DNA of 47,721 nt from Acidimicrobiia bacterium (GTDB taxonomy: Bacteria > Actinomycetota > Acidimicrobiia > IMCC26256 > PALSA-610), in NCBI GenBank assembly GCA_017882905.1, contig JADGOO010000033.1, forward strand, positions 1-47,721, read 5' to 3'. Positions 6,624 to 15,722 of the stretch are shown here, piece by piece. The translations under genes and the position numbers were made by a program. Each line of letters begins with the position of its first letter. Positions within the stretch are counted from its first letter, which is position 1. The notes beneath the pieces are model-generated. The model was not told the origin of the DNA. It did not search any database and worked only from the letters and a program-made list of their open reading frames with translations.

Positions 6624-8399
6624 GTGCGCGCGGGTGTCGACACGGGCGGAACGTTCACTGATGCTGTGAGCGACGACGGCCGCATCGTGAAGGTGCCGTC
6701 GACGCCGCACGATCCCGGTGTCGCGTTGCGCGACGCGCTCGCGGCGCTTGCTGCGACACGCCCCGACGTGCTCGCGCACGGGACGACCGTCGCGACCAAC
6801 GCTTTGTTGGAGCGGAGGGGAGCGCGGGTCGCGCTGTTGTGCACGCGCGGGTTCGGTGACGAGATCGAGATCGCGCGCCAGGCGCGTCCGTCGCTCTACG
6901 ACGTGTTTGCCGATCGGCCGCAACCGCTCGTTCCTCGCGAGCTGCGCATCGACATCGACGAACGCATCGCCGCCGACGGCACCGTGTTGCACGCGCTCGA
7001 GCTCGATTCGGTGCCGCTCGCGATCGACGCCGACGCGATCGCGGTGTGCCTGCTGCACGCCGATCTGCATCCGCAGCACGAACGCGCCGTCGCCGCCGTG
7101 CTCCGCGGCGCGGGCTACGACGTGACCTGCTCCCACGAGGTGTCACCCGAGTTCCGCGAGTACGAGCGCATGTTGACGACTGTGGCGAACGCGTATCTGC
7201 GCCCCGCGTGTCGTGCGTATCTGCGCGACCTGGTCGAGACGGCCGGCGAGGCGCTGGTGATGACGAGCGCAGGTGGCCTCGTGCCTGCGTCCGCCGCAGC
7301 CGATGTGCCGGTGGCGCTGCTGCTCTCCGGGCCGGCCGGTGGTGTGCGCGCCGCCGCCGCGGTGGCCGCCGCGTGCGGCTTCGAGGATGCCGTCGCGTTC
7401 GACATGGGTGGCACGAGCACCGACGTGTGCCTCGTGCGGGGTGGCGTGCCCGAGCCCGCGCCGATGCTGCAGGTGGCCGGTCTCCCGATCCGCATGCCCG
7501 CGCTTGCTGTGCACACGATCGGCGCCGGCGGCGGGTCGATCGCCGCCCTTGATCCCGGCGGCGCGCTCACCGTCGGACCGCGCAGCGCAGGGGCGCGACC
7601 TGGCCCGGCCTGCTACGGCCACGGCGGCACCGAGCCCACCGTCACGGATGCCGACCTCGCACTCGGCCGCATCCCGCCCGACCATGCGTTTCCCGGTCTC
7701 GGCGCGCTCGACCTGGCAGCGGCGCGCGCCGCTCTGGCGCGCGCCGGCATCGACGCCGGCGGGGTGATCGCCGTGGTCGACGCGCACATGGCGCGCGCCG
7801 TGCGCGCCGTCACGGTGGAGCGCGGGATCGACCCCAGGGGCGTCGTGCTCGTGGCCTTCGGAGGGGCCGGACCGTTGCACGCGTGCGCCGTCGCGGAACA
7901 GCTCGGTATACAGACCGTGCTCGTGCCACCGCGAGCCGGCGTGTTCAGCGCCGTAGGGCTCTGGGCCGCGCCGCGGCGGCGCGAGGTGGTGGTGTCGGTC
8001 GCCGGCGAGGCGGTGAGCGACGCGGTGGAGGTGGCGGCCGCGCGACTCGACGGCGAGGGCGCGCTCGAGACCGCGTACGACTGTCGGTATCGCGGCCAGG
8101 GCCATGAGCTGACGGTGTCGTCGCCCGATGCGTTCCACGCCGAGCACGAACGCGTGAACGGCTACGCCCGCCGCGGCGCGACCGTGGAGGTGATCGCGGT
8201 GCGGGCCCGCGCCACGGTGGCGGCACCGCACGCGATCGACACCCTGCCGAGCGTGGCGCGGCGGACCGTGGTCGGACCGGCCGTCGCCGCCGAAGCCGAC
8301 TGCACGATGTGGGTGCCGGAAGGCTGGCGCGCGGCCGTGGGCGCGCTCGGTACGTGGATCGTGACGCGAGACAGTGAGCTGCAGGTGGCTTCTCGATGA
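6624..8399 (+). CDS. hyuA: ATP-dependent hydantoinase/oxoprolinase, subunit A
   Basis: This is the ATP-binding subunit of the hydantoinase / 5-oxoprolinase / acetone-carboxylase group, which opens cyclic imides such as N-methylhydantoin or 5-oxoproline with ATP. The 591 residues start with the phosphate-binding GVDTGGTFTDA loop (4-14), followed by HGTTVATNALLER and the second actin-like loop FDMGGTSTDV, then GAGGGSIA and AFGGAGPLHACA. This order is diagnostic. It is somewhat shorter than the usual 650-700 residues. GTG 6624 follows a TAGCGT -10 by 6 nt, so the message is probably leaderless. The stop overlaps hyuB by 4 bp. Substrate cannot be read from sequence; the cyclic amidohydrolase and carbamoylases further on support a hydantoin-like compound. 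Confidence 0.9.
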   Translation: MRAGVDTGGTFTDAVSDDGRIVKVPSTPHDPGVALRDALAALAATRPDVLAHGTTVATNALLERRGARVALLCTRGFGDEIEIARQARPSLYDVFADRPQPLVPRELRIDIDERIAADGTVLHALELDSVPLAIDADAIAVCLLHADLHPQHERAVAAVLRGAGYDVTCSHEVSPEFREYERMLTTVANAYLRPACRAYLRDLVETAGEALVMTSAGGLVPASAAADVPVALLLSGPAGGVRAAAAVAAACGFEDAVAFDMGGTSTDVCLVRGGVPEPAPMLQVAGLPIRMPALAVHTIGAGGGSIAALDPGGALTVGPRSAGARPGPACYGHGGTEPTVTDADLALGRIPPDHAFPGLGALDLAAARAALARAGIDAGGVIAVVDAHMARAVRAVTVERGIDPRGVVLVAFGGAGPLHACAVAEQLGIQTVLVPPRAGVFSAVGLWAAPRRREVVVSVAGEAVSDAVEVAAARLDGEGALETAYDCRYRGQGHELTVSSPDAFHAEHERVNGYARRGATVEVIAVRARATVAAPHAIDTLPSVARRTVVGPAVAAEADCTMWVPEGWRAAVGALGTWIVTRDSELQVASR

Positions 8400-9961
8400 T
8401 GGATCCGGCCACGCTCGCAGTCCTCGTCGCTCGCCTCACCGGAGTGGCCCAGGAGATGGGTGCGGTGCTGCGGCGCGCCGCGTCGAGCCCCAACATCAAA
8501 GAGCGCGCGGATTGCTCAGCTGCGCTGTTCACGCCCGACGCGGAGCTGCTCGTGCAAGCCGAGCACATCCCCGTGCACCTCGGCGCCATGCCGGCGGCCG
8601 TGCGCGCGGCGATCGACGCGATGGCGGCGCGTGGTCATGTGTGGCGCCCGGGCGATCAGGTCGTGGTGAACGATCCCTTTGCCGGGGGCACCCATGTGAA
8701 CGACGTGACGCTCGTCGCGCCGGCCTTCACCGACGACGGCGCGTTGCTCGGCTGGGCGGCGAACCGCGCGCACCACGCCGATCTCGGCGGCATGGCCCCC
8801 GGTTCGATGCCCGCCGACGCCACTGAGGTGTTCCAAGAAGGCCTGCGCATTCCACCTGTGTTGCTCACGCACGACGTCGCCGAGATCTTCGTGGCGTCGT
8901 CGCGCACTCCGGAGGAACGGCGTGGTGACCTCGCCGCGCAGGCCGGCGCGAACGCCGTCGGCGTCGAGCGCCTGCGTGAGCTCGCGCCGCGTGGCGACGA
9001 CCTGGCCGAGATCGTCGCCTACGGCGAACGCCGCATGCGTGCCGCGCTCGACGCGTTACCCGATGGCGAAGTGCATGTGACCGATGTGCTCGACTCGGTC
9101 GGCGCCGGACCCGACGCGCGCACGCCGAGCACGATCGCTCTGACCGTGACGCTGCGCGGCGCACAGATCACGTTCGACTTCACCGGTAGCGCGCCACAAC
9201 GGCCCGGAACCGTGAACGCAGTGGAGGCCGTCACCCACAGCGCGGTGGCGTACGCGTTGCGCTGCGCGACCGATCCGACGATCCCGGCGAACGGTGGCGC
9301 GTTGCGGCCCGTGCGCGTGATCGCACCCGCCGGCACGGTGGTCGCCGCCGAGCTCCCCGTAGCGGTCGGCGCGGGCAACGTCGAGGTGAGCCAGCGCGTC
9401 GCCGACATGTGCTTGCGTGCGATGGCCTCGTTCGCGCCCGAGCGCGTGGGCGCCGGTGATCAAGGCACGATGAACAACGTGCTCATCGGCGGGCGGGGCG
9501 GCGCCGGCGGAGCCGGAGGCGGCTGGGTGTACTACGAGACGATCGGCGGTGGCCAAGGAGGGCGCCCTGGCCGCGCCGGGATGAGCGGCGTGCACACCGG
9601 GATGACGAACACGCTCGATACGCCTGTCGAGGCGATCGAGCGCACGTATCCGATGCGCGTGCGGCGGTACTCGCTGCGCACCGGGAGCGGTGGCCACGGC
9701 GCACACCCCGGTGGCGACGGCATCGTCAAGGAGTACGAGATGCTCGACACGGTGACCGTCTCGCTGATCACGGAGCGCCGGGTGAGCGCTCCTGCGGGCC
9801 TCGCCGGGGGAGGCGACGGCGCGGTGGGGGAGAACTGGCTGCTGCCGGCCGGCGACGAGGCCCGCGGTGTGCGCCTCGCCGACAAGTGCACGGTCGAGCT
9901 GCGGGCGGGTGACGTGCTGCGGATCATGACACCCGGCGGCGGCGGGTGGGGCCGGCCCTGA
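8396..9961 (+). CDS. hyuB: ATP-dependent hydantoinase/oxoprolinase, subunit B
   Basis: The partner subunit of HyuA, of the HyuB / oxoprolinase C-terminal family, is 521 residues long. Recognisable parts are SSPNIKERADCSAALF near the start, GDQVVVNDPFAGGTHVNDVTL, the FDFTGSAPQRPGTVNAVEA segment and the Gly-rich end GGGQGGRPGRAGMSGVHTGMTN. The C-terminus (RVRRYSLRTGSGGHGAHPGGDGIVKEYE) is typical. ATGATG at 8396 overlaps the hyuA stop, indicating translational coupling and a 1:1 complex in the cytoplasm. After its stop a new promoter with a double operator starts, so the operon probably ends here. Confidence 0.9.
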   Translation: MMDPATLAVLVARLTGVAQEMGAVLRRAASSPNIKERADCSAALFTPDAELLVQAEHIPVHLGAMPAAVRAAIDAMAARGHVWRPGDQVVVNDPFAGGTHVNDVTLVAPAFTDDGALLGWAANRAHHADLGGMAPGSMPADATEVFQEGLRIPPVLLTHDVAEIFVASSRTPEERRGDLAAQAGANAVGVERLRELAPRGDDLAEIVAYGERRMRAALDALPDGEVHVTDVLDSVGAGPDARTPSTIALTVTLRGAQITFDFTGSAPQRPGTVNAVEAVTHSAVAYALRCATDPTIPANGGALRPVRVIAPAGTVVAAELPVAVGAGNVEVSQRVADMCLRAMASFAPERVGAGDQGTMNNVLIGGRGGAGGAGGGWVYYETIGGGQGGRPGRAGMSGVHTGMTNTLDTPVEAIERTYPMRVRRYSLRTGSGGHGAHPGGDGIVKEYEMLDTVTVSLITERRVSAPAGLAGGGDGAVGENWLLPAGDEARGVRLADKCTVELRAGDVLRIMTPGGGGWGRP

Positions 9962-9980
9962 TGGGCCGCCCGAGACACTC

Positions 9981-10032
9981 TTGACATGCAGCCGAATGGC
10001 TGCGTATATTGAACAGGCAGTCGGACGGCTGC
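9981..10032 (+). promoter_or_regulatory. promoter with two copies of a 16-bp inverted-repeat operator
   Basis: TTGACA (9981-9986) and TATATT (10005-10010) are a good -35/-10 pair with an 18-nt spacer. Between them lies a perfect inverted repeat GCAGCC-GAAT-GGCTGC (9988-10003). A second copy, GCAGTC-GGAC-GGCTGC (10017-10032), covers the expected transcription start, exactly 29 bp downstream. The placement is that of a tightly repressed promoter. The ArsR-type protein encoded next is the obvious candidate to bind. Confidence 0.85.
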
Positions 10033-10078
10033 TCGTTCATCGGGGTACCGCGATGGCCGCACGAAGCAGTTGGAGCTG

Positions 10079-10900
10079 ATGAACCAACCCGAGCTCGACG
10101 AGCTCGACAACGTGTTCAAGGCCTTGGCCGATCCGAGCCGTCGACGGTTGCTCGACGGCTTGAACGAGCGCGGCGGCCAGAGCCTGCGCGAGCTCTGCGC
10201 GGGTCTCGACATGGCTCGCCAATCGGTGAGCAAGCACCTCGCGTTGTTGGAAGCCGCCAACCTCGTCACCACGTTGCGGCGCGGCCGCGAGAAGCTCCAC
10301 TACCTCAACGCGGCCCCGATCAACGAGATCGCCGACCGCTGGATCAATCACTACGACCGACAACGGGTGGCCGCGTTGGCCGACCTGAAATCCGCACTGG
10401 AAGGCGCACCGATGTCCGCGACGACGAAGCCCGAGTTCGTGTACACGACCTACATCCGCACCACACCGGAGCAGCTCTGGCGGGCGCTGACCGAGCCCGC
10501 GTTCACCCAGCGGTACTGGAAGACGTCGTTCGAGACCGACTGGTCCGTTGGCTCCGCGATGACGTGGGACAACCACGGCGTGCGGATCGAAGACCCCCAA
10601 CAGCGCGTGCTCGTCTACGACCCGTTCGAGCGCCTCTCGTACTCGTGGCACTCGTTCACGCCGGAGCTGTTCGCGGCGTCGAGCTTCACGAGCAGCGAGG
10701 AAGTGGCGCTCGCAGCCGAGCCGCGGTCGAAGGTGACGTTCGAGATCGAACAGCAGGGCGACACGTGCAAGCTCACCGTCGTGCACGACGACTTCGAACC
10801 CGGTGGCGTCGTCGCCCAGAAGGTCAGCCACGGTTGGCCGCGTGTGATGTCCGATCTGAAGTCGCTGCTCGAGACTGGTGATCCGTTGGGCGTGAGCTAG
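10079..10900 (+). CDS. ArsR-type regulator fused to SRPBCC (AHSA1-like) domain
   Basis: One 273-residue chain joins two domains usually made as neighbouring genes. Residues about 8-95 are an ArsR winged helix (VFKALADPSRRRLLDGL, recognition helix ARQSVSKHLALLE, wing RRGREKLHYLN). Residues about 117-265 are an SRPBCC/AHSA1 ligand-binding fold (YTTYIRTTPEQLWRALTEPAFTQRYW ... VTFEIEQQGDTCKLTVVHDDFE). No metal-binding cysteine motif of ArsR sensors is present, so the SRPBCC cavity probably senses a hydrophobic ligand directly. ATG 10079 is chosen because homology starts there; TTG 10070 is an in-frame alternative. The two 16-bp repeats upstream indicate autoregulation. Its stop overlaps the stop of the convergent amidohydrolase in the sequence CTAG. 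Confidence 0.88.
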   Translation: MNQPELDELDNVFKALADPSRRRLLDGLNERGGQSLRELCAGLDMARQSVSKHLALLEAANLVTTLRRGREKLHYLNAAPINEIADRWINHYDRQRVAALADLKSALEGAPMSATTKPEFVYTTYIRTTPEQLWRALTEPAFTQRYWKTSFETDWSVGSAMTWDNHGVRIEDPQQRVLVYDPFERLSYSWHSFTPELFAASSFTSSEEVALAAEPRSKVTFEIEQQGDTCKLTVVHDDFEPGGVVAQKVSHGWPRVMSDLKSLLETGDPLGVS

Positions 10901-12093
10901 ATCCGCAGACCGATCGCGTGCGGCGAACCCGGCTTCGGCAACGGGTGGCGGAACAGCTTGGCCGCGTTCTCGTGGCTGATCTGGGCGACCTCGTTGGCCG
11001 GCAGGTCGCCGTAGTACTTGGCGAACACGGCTTGCGTGTCGGGCCAGGTGCCGTCGCCGTGGGGGTAGTCGCTCTCGAACACGATGTTGTCGATACCGAT
11101 CGTGTAGCGCGTGGACAGCGTGGAAGGGTCGTCGATCGTGGAGAACCAGAAGTTGCGCAACAGCACCTCGGCGGGACGAAGATCACCCGGGAAGTACGAG
11201 CCGTAACCGCTGCGATCGACGATGTTCTCGAGCCGGTCGTAGAGCATCGCGACCCAACCGATCCCGCCTTCGCTCATGCAGATCTTCAGGTCGGGGAACT
11301 TCACCGGCCAGCGCGACCAGAGCCACTCGGCACACGACGACAGCGACAGCTGACCGAACAGGGTGGCGCCGAGCGGCACCATCGGCGCGCCGGGCGGCAT
11401 CGCCGCAACACCAGTGGACCCGACGTGCAGGCAGATCACGGTGTCGGTCTCGGCACACGCGCGGATGACCGGCTCCCACCAGTCGGAGAAGATCGGCTCC
11501 ATGCCCACGCGATGTGGCTGTTCGGGGAGGCTCACGGCCACGAAGCCGCGTGCCGCGTTGCGCCGGATCTCGGCGGCGGCAGCCTCGTTGTCGCCGAGGT
11601 ATGTGATGGCGACAGGGATGAAGCGTTCGGGATGCGGCGCGAACCACTCGTCGTAGAACCAATCGTTCCAGGCTCGTGTCGCGGCGAGACCCAGCTCCGG
11701 ATCCTTGGCTTCGGCGAACACCCGACCGCAGAAGCCCGAGATCTGCGACGCGAAGTTGGCCGAAGCCCAGACCCCATTGATGTCCATGTCGCGAACACGC
11801 GCGTCGGGGTCGTAACAGCCGGGCCGCATCTCTTCGAAGCGGGTCGGCTCGACCACCCAGTCTTCGCGGGGCCGTCCGACGACGGCGTTGAGGCCGACCT
11901 GGAAGTAGATCTTGCCGTCGAAGCCCCAGACCTCGTGGCCTTCCTCGGTCTCGATGATGCGCGGCGCATGCTGCTGGAGGTGCTTGGGCAAGCGTCCTTC
12001 GAACATGTGCGGCGGCTCGACCACGTGATCGTCGGCCGAGATCAACGTGTAGTGGATGGCGCGCGGCTCCGGGTCGGGCAGCAGCGCGTGCAT
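10897..12093 (-). CDS. amidohydrolase (amidohydrolase_2 family, ACMSD/decarboxylase-like)
   Basis: A 398-residue metal-dependent hydrolase or decarboxylase of the amidohydrolase_2 group. The metal site is visible as ISADDHVVEP near the N-terminus (the usual D-x-H form), CLHVGSTG in the middle and FESDYPHGDGTWPDT near the end. Homologues in actinobacteria are annotated only as amidohydrolases; ACMSD and gamma-resorcylate decarboxylase are characterised members. The start at ATG 12093 is uncertain: a GTG at 12125 would add 11 residues and lies nearer the preceding hydantoinase stop (12146). It is the last gene of the minus-strand operon that begins at 21704, so a decarboxylase or hydrolase step late in the same catabolic route is a fair inference. 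Confidence 0.82.
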   Translation of the reverse strand: MHALLPDPEPRAIHYTLISADDHVVEPPHMFEGRLPKHLQQHAPRIIETEEGHEVWGFDGKIYFQVGLNAVVGRPREDWVVEPTRFEEMRPGCYDPDARVRDMDINGVWASANFASQISGFCGRVFAEAKDPELGLAATRAWNDWFYDEWFAPHPERFIPVAITYLGDNEAAAAEIRRNAARGFVAVSLPEQPHRVGMEPIFSDWWEPVIRACAETDTVICLHVGSTGVAAMPPGAPMVPLGATLFGQLSLSSCAEWLWSRWPVKFPDLKICMSEGGIGWVAMLYDRLENIVDRSGYGSYFPGDLRPAEVLLRNFWFSTIDDPSTLSTRYTIGIDNIVFESDYPHGDGTWPDTQAVFAKYYGDLPANEVAQISHENAAKLFRHPLPKPGSPHAIGLRI

Positions 12094-12145
12094 CTCCGTC
12101 TTACGCCAGTTCAGCTTGATGCGCACGAGCGTACGCGACTCTCGC

Positions 12146-13540
12146 TCACCCACTCCAGACCGCGTGCCGCTCGAGGTAGCGGCCGGTGGCGGGCTCGGCG
12201 ATGCAGCGTCCGCGTTCGGCCACGAGCCGGCCGCGTGACCACACCGCCCGCGGCCAACCGGTGGTCGTGTGCCCGGCATACGGCGAGTGGTCCACAGCCA
12301 TGTGGAGGTCGCCCGCGGCCAGCCCCTGGGCATGCCGGGGATCCCACACCACCACGTCGGCGTCGCTCCCGATCTGCAGCGATCCCTTGGCGGGCCAGAG
12401 GCCGAACGTGCGCGCGGGCGCCTCGGCGCAGAGGCGAACCCAATCGGCGACGGTGATGCGCCCCGCGCGCACGCCGTCCCACACGAGCGCGAGGCGCGTC
12501 TCGATACCGGGCAATCCACCGGGGATCTCGGTGAAGTCGCGATAGCCGTCGGCGCGGGCTTGCGTGCCCGCGCGGCGATCGTGCATCCAGAAGGGACAGT
12601 GATCGGTGGCCACGGTGTGGATCCAACCGCGTGCCAGACCTTCCCACAGCTCGTCGGCGTGCCATGCGTCGCGCAGCGGCGGCGTGCACACGAAGTTCGC
12701 GCCGTCGTCGCGTTCGAGTGCCGACACGTCGAGGTACAGGTACTGCGGGCACGTCTCGGCAGCGATCCGCACGCCGCGCTCTTGCGCTTCCCGAACGGCG
12801 GCGAGCGCGGGCGCACTCGACAGGTGCACCACGTAGGCGTCGGCATCCGCCTGTTCGGCAAGGCGCGCCGCGCGTGCGGTGGCCTGCGCTTCGAGCTGCG
12901 CCGGTCGTGTGTTGGCGTGCTCGATCACACCCGTGCGGCCCGCAGCGAGTGCGGCTTGGCGCAACGATTCGATCGCGTCACCGTCTTCGCAGTGCAGCGT
13001 GACGAGTGCACCGTGCTTGCGAGCGTGGCGCATGATCTTCAGGATCGTGTCGTCGTCCACCTGCAACAGCTCGGGATACGCCATGTAGAGCTTGAAGCTC
13101 GTGACGCCGCGCGCCACGCAATCGGCGATCATGCGTTCCGGGACCGGTTCGGTGAACGTCATGTGGAGCCCGTAGTCGATGACGGACGGCTCGGCCCAGC
13201 TCTGCCATGTGGCTAGCGCGGCCAAGGGGTCTTCACCGCGGTACGCGGTCACGTAGTCGATGATCGTGGTCGTGCCCCCGATCGCGGCCGCGCGTGTTCC
13301 GGTGTCGAAGTCGTCGCTGACCCGCACGTTGCCCACTGGCAGGTGCAGGTGCGTGTGCACGTCGACACCGCCCGGCACGACGTAGCAGCCCGCGGCGTCG
13401 TAGGTGTCGTCGTCGGCCGTTGCATCGAGACCCGCGCTGACCGTGGCGATGCGACCGTCGGAGCCGAGGCGCACATCGGCGATGCGCTCCCCGTCGCAGT
13501 CGACGACGGTGCCGCCACGCACCAGCGTCGTACGGCTCAT
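12146..13540 (-). CDS. hydA: cyclic amidohydrolase: dihydropyrimidinase / D-hydantoinase
   Basis: A zinc-dependent enzyme that opens dihydropyrimidine or 5-substituted hydantoin rings to N-carbamoyl acids. The 464-residue protein shows the full binuclear metal set: HTHLHLP near residue 59-65, the lysine to be carbamylated in SFKLYMAYP, LHCEDGD, VHLSSAP and the final Asp in ATDHCPFWMHD. Length is typical. ATG 13540 overlaps the preceding dpaL stop as ATGA. In the E. coli purine cluster a hydantoinase of this type (HyuA/YgeZ) also sits close to the diaminopropionate lyase YgeX. Its products would be substrates for the two carbamoylases at the head of this operon. Confidence 0.93.
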   Translation of the reverse strand: MSRTTLVRGGTVVDCDGERIADVRLGSDGRIATVSAGLDATADDDTYDAAGCYVVPGGVDVHTHLHLPVGNVRVSDDFDTGTRAAAIGGTTTIIDYVTAYRGEDPLAALATWQSWAEPSVIDYGLHMTFTEPVPERMIADCVARGVTSFKLYMAYPELLQVDDDTILKIMRHARKHGALVTLHCEDGDAIESLRQAALAAGRTGVIEHANTRPAQLEAQATARAARLAEQADADAYVVHLSSAPALAAVREAQERGVRIAAETCPQYLYLDVSALERDDGANFVCTPPLRDAWHADELWEGLARGWIHTVATDHCPFWMHDRRAGTQARADGYRDFTEIPGGLPGIETRLALVWDGVRAGRITVADWVRLCAEAPARTFGLWPAKGSLQIGSDADVVVWDPRHAQGLAAGDLHMAVDHSPYAGHTTTGWPRAVWSRGRLVAERGRCIAEPATGRYLERHAVWSG

Positions 13541-14682
13541 GCCTTCGTGACGTCGGGCGCACCGGGGGCGTGGCCGACGATCTGCTCGTAGCTCTCCGGG
13601 TCGGTGGCGCCTTCGGTGACCAGCAGGAGGACCGTGGCATCGTCGGTGAGCCCCACGAGGTCGCGGCCGCCGAGCTCGATCACGCCGAGCGCGCCGGCGA
13701 GGGCGGCCGCGCCGGTCTCGCCCGCTTCGATGCCGTCGGCGGCGAGCAGGCGCATGGCTTGTTCGGCGCGGCCGTCGTGCACGGTGACGCACCAGTCGAG
13801 CCCGGCCAGCAGGACCGGGAAGGCGATGAGGGAGGCGTTGCCGCAGTTGAGCCCGACCATCATCGATCGGTGCGGACCGGGAACCTCCACCATGTGTCCG
13901 TCGCGGACCGAAGCGAGCACGCACGCCGCGTCGGCCGGCTCCACGCTCACGAGCTTCGGCCGTGGCACGTGGTGCGCGTAGGCCGCCACACCGCTCGCCG
14001 CGAGCGCTCCGACTCCGGCCGGCAGCATCACCACGCTGACGGTGCTTTGTCCGGCGAGCTGGTCGTCGATCTCCGCGAAGATCGTCGCGTAGCCCTCGAT
14101 CACGTGGCGCGGAGTGTCTTCGTAACCGGGCCACGACGTGTCGGAGATGACCACGCAGTCGTCGCTCTGCATCGCCGCGCTCTGCGCCACGGCATCGTCG
14201 TAGGTGCCATCCACGAGCACCACGGTGGCGCCTTCACTCTTGATCGCGGCGATGCGCGCCGCGGTCATGTCATCGGGCACGAAGATCGTCGCATCGAGCT
14301 CGAGCAGCTTCGCCATGCGCGCCACGGCGCGGCCGTGATTCCCGTCGGTGGCCGCGGCGAGACGCAGCGGCCGCAGCGGCGCGACCGCGACGCGGAGCTC
14401 GTCGATCGTGGACCACTGCGGCTCGCCGCCGAGCCGCGCCACGAGCGCACGGTACGTGGCCCACGACGCGCCGAGCATCTTGAACGCGGGCAGCCCGAGC
14501 CGGTCGGACTCCACCTTCACGAGCACGCGTGCCACGCCGAGTCGCGCGGCGAGCGCGGGAGATTCGCGCAGGGGAGTGGGCGCGTAGCCGGGCAGCTTGC
14601 GGTGCAGCTCGAGCGGCTCGCGTGTCGATGCGAACGGCACCGGATCGTCCGATCGGTGCGGGTTCTTCAGGAGCTCTTCCAC
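13537..14682 (-). CDS. dpaL: 2,3-diaminopropionate ammonia-lyase (PLP enzyme)
   Basis: DpaL/YgeX is a fold-type II PLP enzyme that turns 2,3-diaminopropionate into pyruvate and two ammonia. In the 381 residues, GLPAFKMLGASWATYRAL carries the PLP lysine, ATDGNHGRAVARMA the phosphate-side Asn/His-Gly motif, VMLPAGVGALAASGVAAYA the Gly-rich phosphate loop, and EGATDPESYEQIVG closes the protein as in the family. Threonine dehydratases differ in these segments (SxKxRG, SxGNHAQG). GTG 14682 shares one base with the stop of the preceding oxidoreductase gene. Its presence in a purine/hydantoin operon is the clearest hint that the route ends at diaminopropionate. Confidence 0.88.
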   Translation of the reverse strand: MEELLKNPHRSDDPVPFASTREPLELHRKLPGYAPTPLRESPALAARLGVARVLVKVESDRLGLPAFKMLGASWATYRALVARLGGEPQWSTIDELRVAVAPLRPLRLAAATDGNHGRAVARMAKLLELDATIFVPDDMTAARIAAIKSEGATVVLVDGTYDDAVAQSAAMQSDDCVVISDTSWPGYEDTPRHVIEGYATIFAEIDDQLAGQSTVSVVMLPAGVGALAASGVAAYAHHVPRPKLVSVEPADAACVLASVRDGHMVEVPGPHRSMMVGLNCGNASLIAFPVLLAGLDWCVTVHDGRAEQAMRLLAADGIEAGETGAAALAGALGVIELGGRDLVGLTDDATVLLLVTEGATDPESYEQIVGHAPGAPDVTKA

Positions 14683-15683
14683 TAGATGCCGCCCGCGAAC
14701 GCGTCGATCATCAGGCGCGCGTCGGCACCGAGCGGATACAGGATCGGGCACGTGCAACCGTGATCGATGTAGCGCTGCACCTGCTCGCGGCACTCTTCGG
14801 CGGTCCCGCTCGCGGTGAGCATCTGCACCACGTCGTCGGGTACGAGCTTGCTCGCGGCGACCACTTGTTCGTGCGTTGCCGGCCAGGTGAGCACCTTGCC
14901 GATCTCGTCGAGCACCGATTCGGGCACGCCGCTCGCCTTCATGATGTGCGGCTGCTGACCGAGGTACTGCGTGACCATGAGCCGCGCGTCGTCGAGCGCG
15001 CGGGCACGATCGGGGTCGAGTGAGCACACGACGAGCTGCGGTCGGTCGAGGTCGTCGACGCTGCGTTTGGCCCGCGCGGCTCCCACTTCGAGATGCTGCA
15101 TCGCTCGCTCGTTGTAGTCGGGTGACACGAGGTAGTTCAGCACCACACCGTCGGCGATCTCGCCGGTGAGCTCCATCATCTGCATCCCCGTCGCCCCGAT
15201 GTAGATCGGCACGTCCTTCGCGCGGCGCTCTTGATACACGTAGTCGAGCTCCACGCCGTCGAGGTGCACGTACTCACCGTCGAACGTGACCGTCTCGTTG
15301 TGCAGGAGCGCTCGAACCGTGGTCACGATCTCGCGCATCACCGTGATCGGCCGGGCCCGTGAGATCCCCACCTTGGCGGCCAGCGGATCCCACCACGCGC
15401 CGATCCCGAGGAGCACTCGCCCGGGCGCGAGATCGTCGAGCGTGGAGAACGTGGCCGCGAGCCGCGCCGGGTTGCGGCTCCAGCAGTCGACCACGCCCGA
15501 GCCCACCTTGATGCGCTCGGTGGTGGCGGCGAAGGCAGCCATCGGTACGGTCGCCTCGCGCACGAGACGGCTCTCGGCCTGCCAGACCGCATGGAAGCCC
15601 TGTTGTTCGGCGTACTGCGCGAGGGCCATCGCTTCGCGCAGTGGATGCGCATCCTGCAGGTAGATCGCCACCGGGGTCGTCAT
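14682..15683 (-). CDS. F420-dependent LLM-class oxidoreductase
   Basis: A 333-residue luciferase-like TIM-barrel oxidoreductase. Features are the N-terminal [17 protein letters not shown] segment, [47 protein letters not shown] (typical of the F420/methylene-H4MPT reductase-like group) and the [26 protein letters not shown] segment. Actinobacterial members mostly use coenzyme F420, though FMN use cannot be excluded from sequence. It lies between the SsnA-like gene and dpaL in one operon, which suggests it reduces or oxidises an intermediate of that pathway. The related gut-bacterial clusters have a different reductase, YgfK, at this point. Confidence 0.85.
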   Translation of the reverse strand: MTTPVAIYLQDAHPLREAMALAQYAEQQGFHAVWQAESRLVREATVPMAAFAATTERIKVGSGVVDCWSRNPARLAATFSTLDDLAPGRVLLGIGAWWDPLAAKVGISRARPITVMREIVTTVRALLHNETVTFDGEYVHLDGVELDYVYQERRAKDVPIYIGATGMQMMELTGEIADGVVLNYLVSPDYNERAMQHLEVGAARAKRSVDDLDRPQLVVCSLDPDRARALDDARLMVTQYLGQQPHIMKASGVPESVLDEIGKVLTWPATHEQVVAASKLVPDDVVQMLTASGTAEECREQVQRYIDHGCTCPILYPLGADARLMIDAFAGGI

Positions 15684-15722
15684 CGCGCTCCTGATCGTGT
15701 ACGAGCCGTGGGGTTGATCTTC

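Noticed and set aside
13537-14682. Threonine dehydratase or cysteine synthase
   Set aside because: The PLP and phosphate segments (AFKMLGASW, ATDGNHGR, EGATDPESY) are those of diaminopropionate ammonia-lyase, not of the other fold-type II enzymes.
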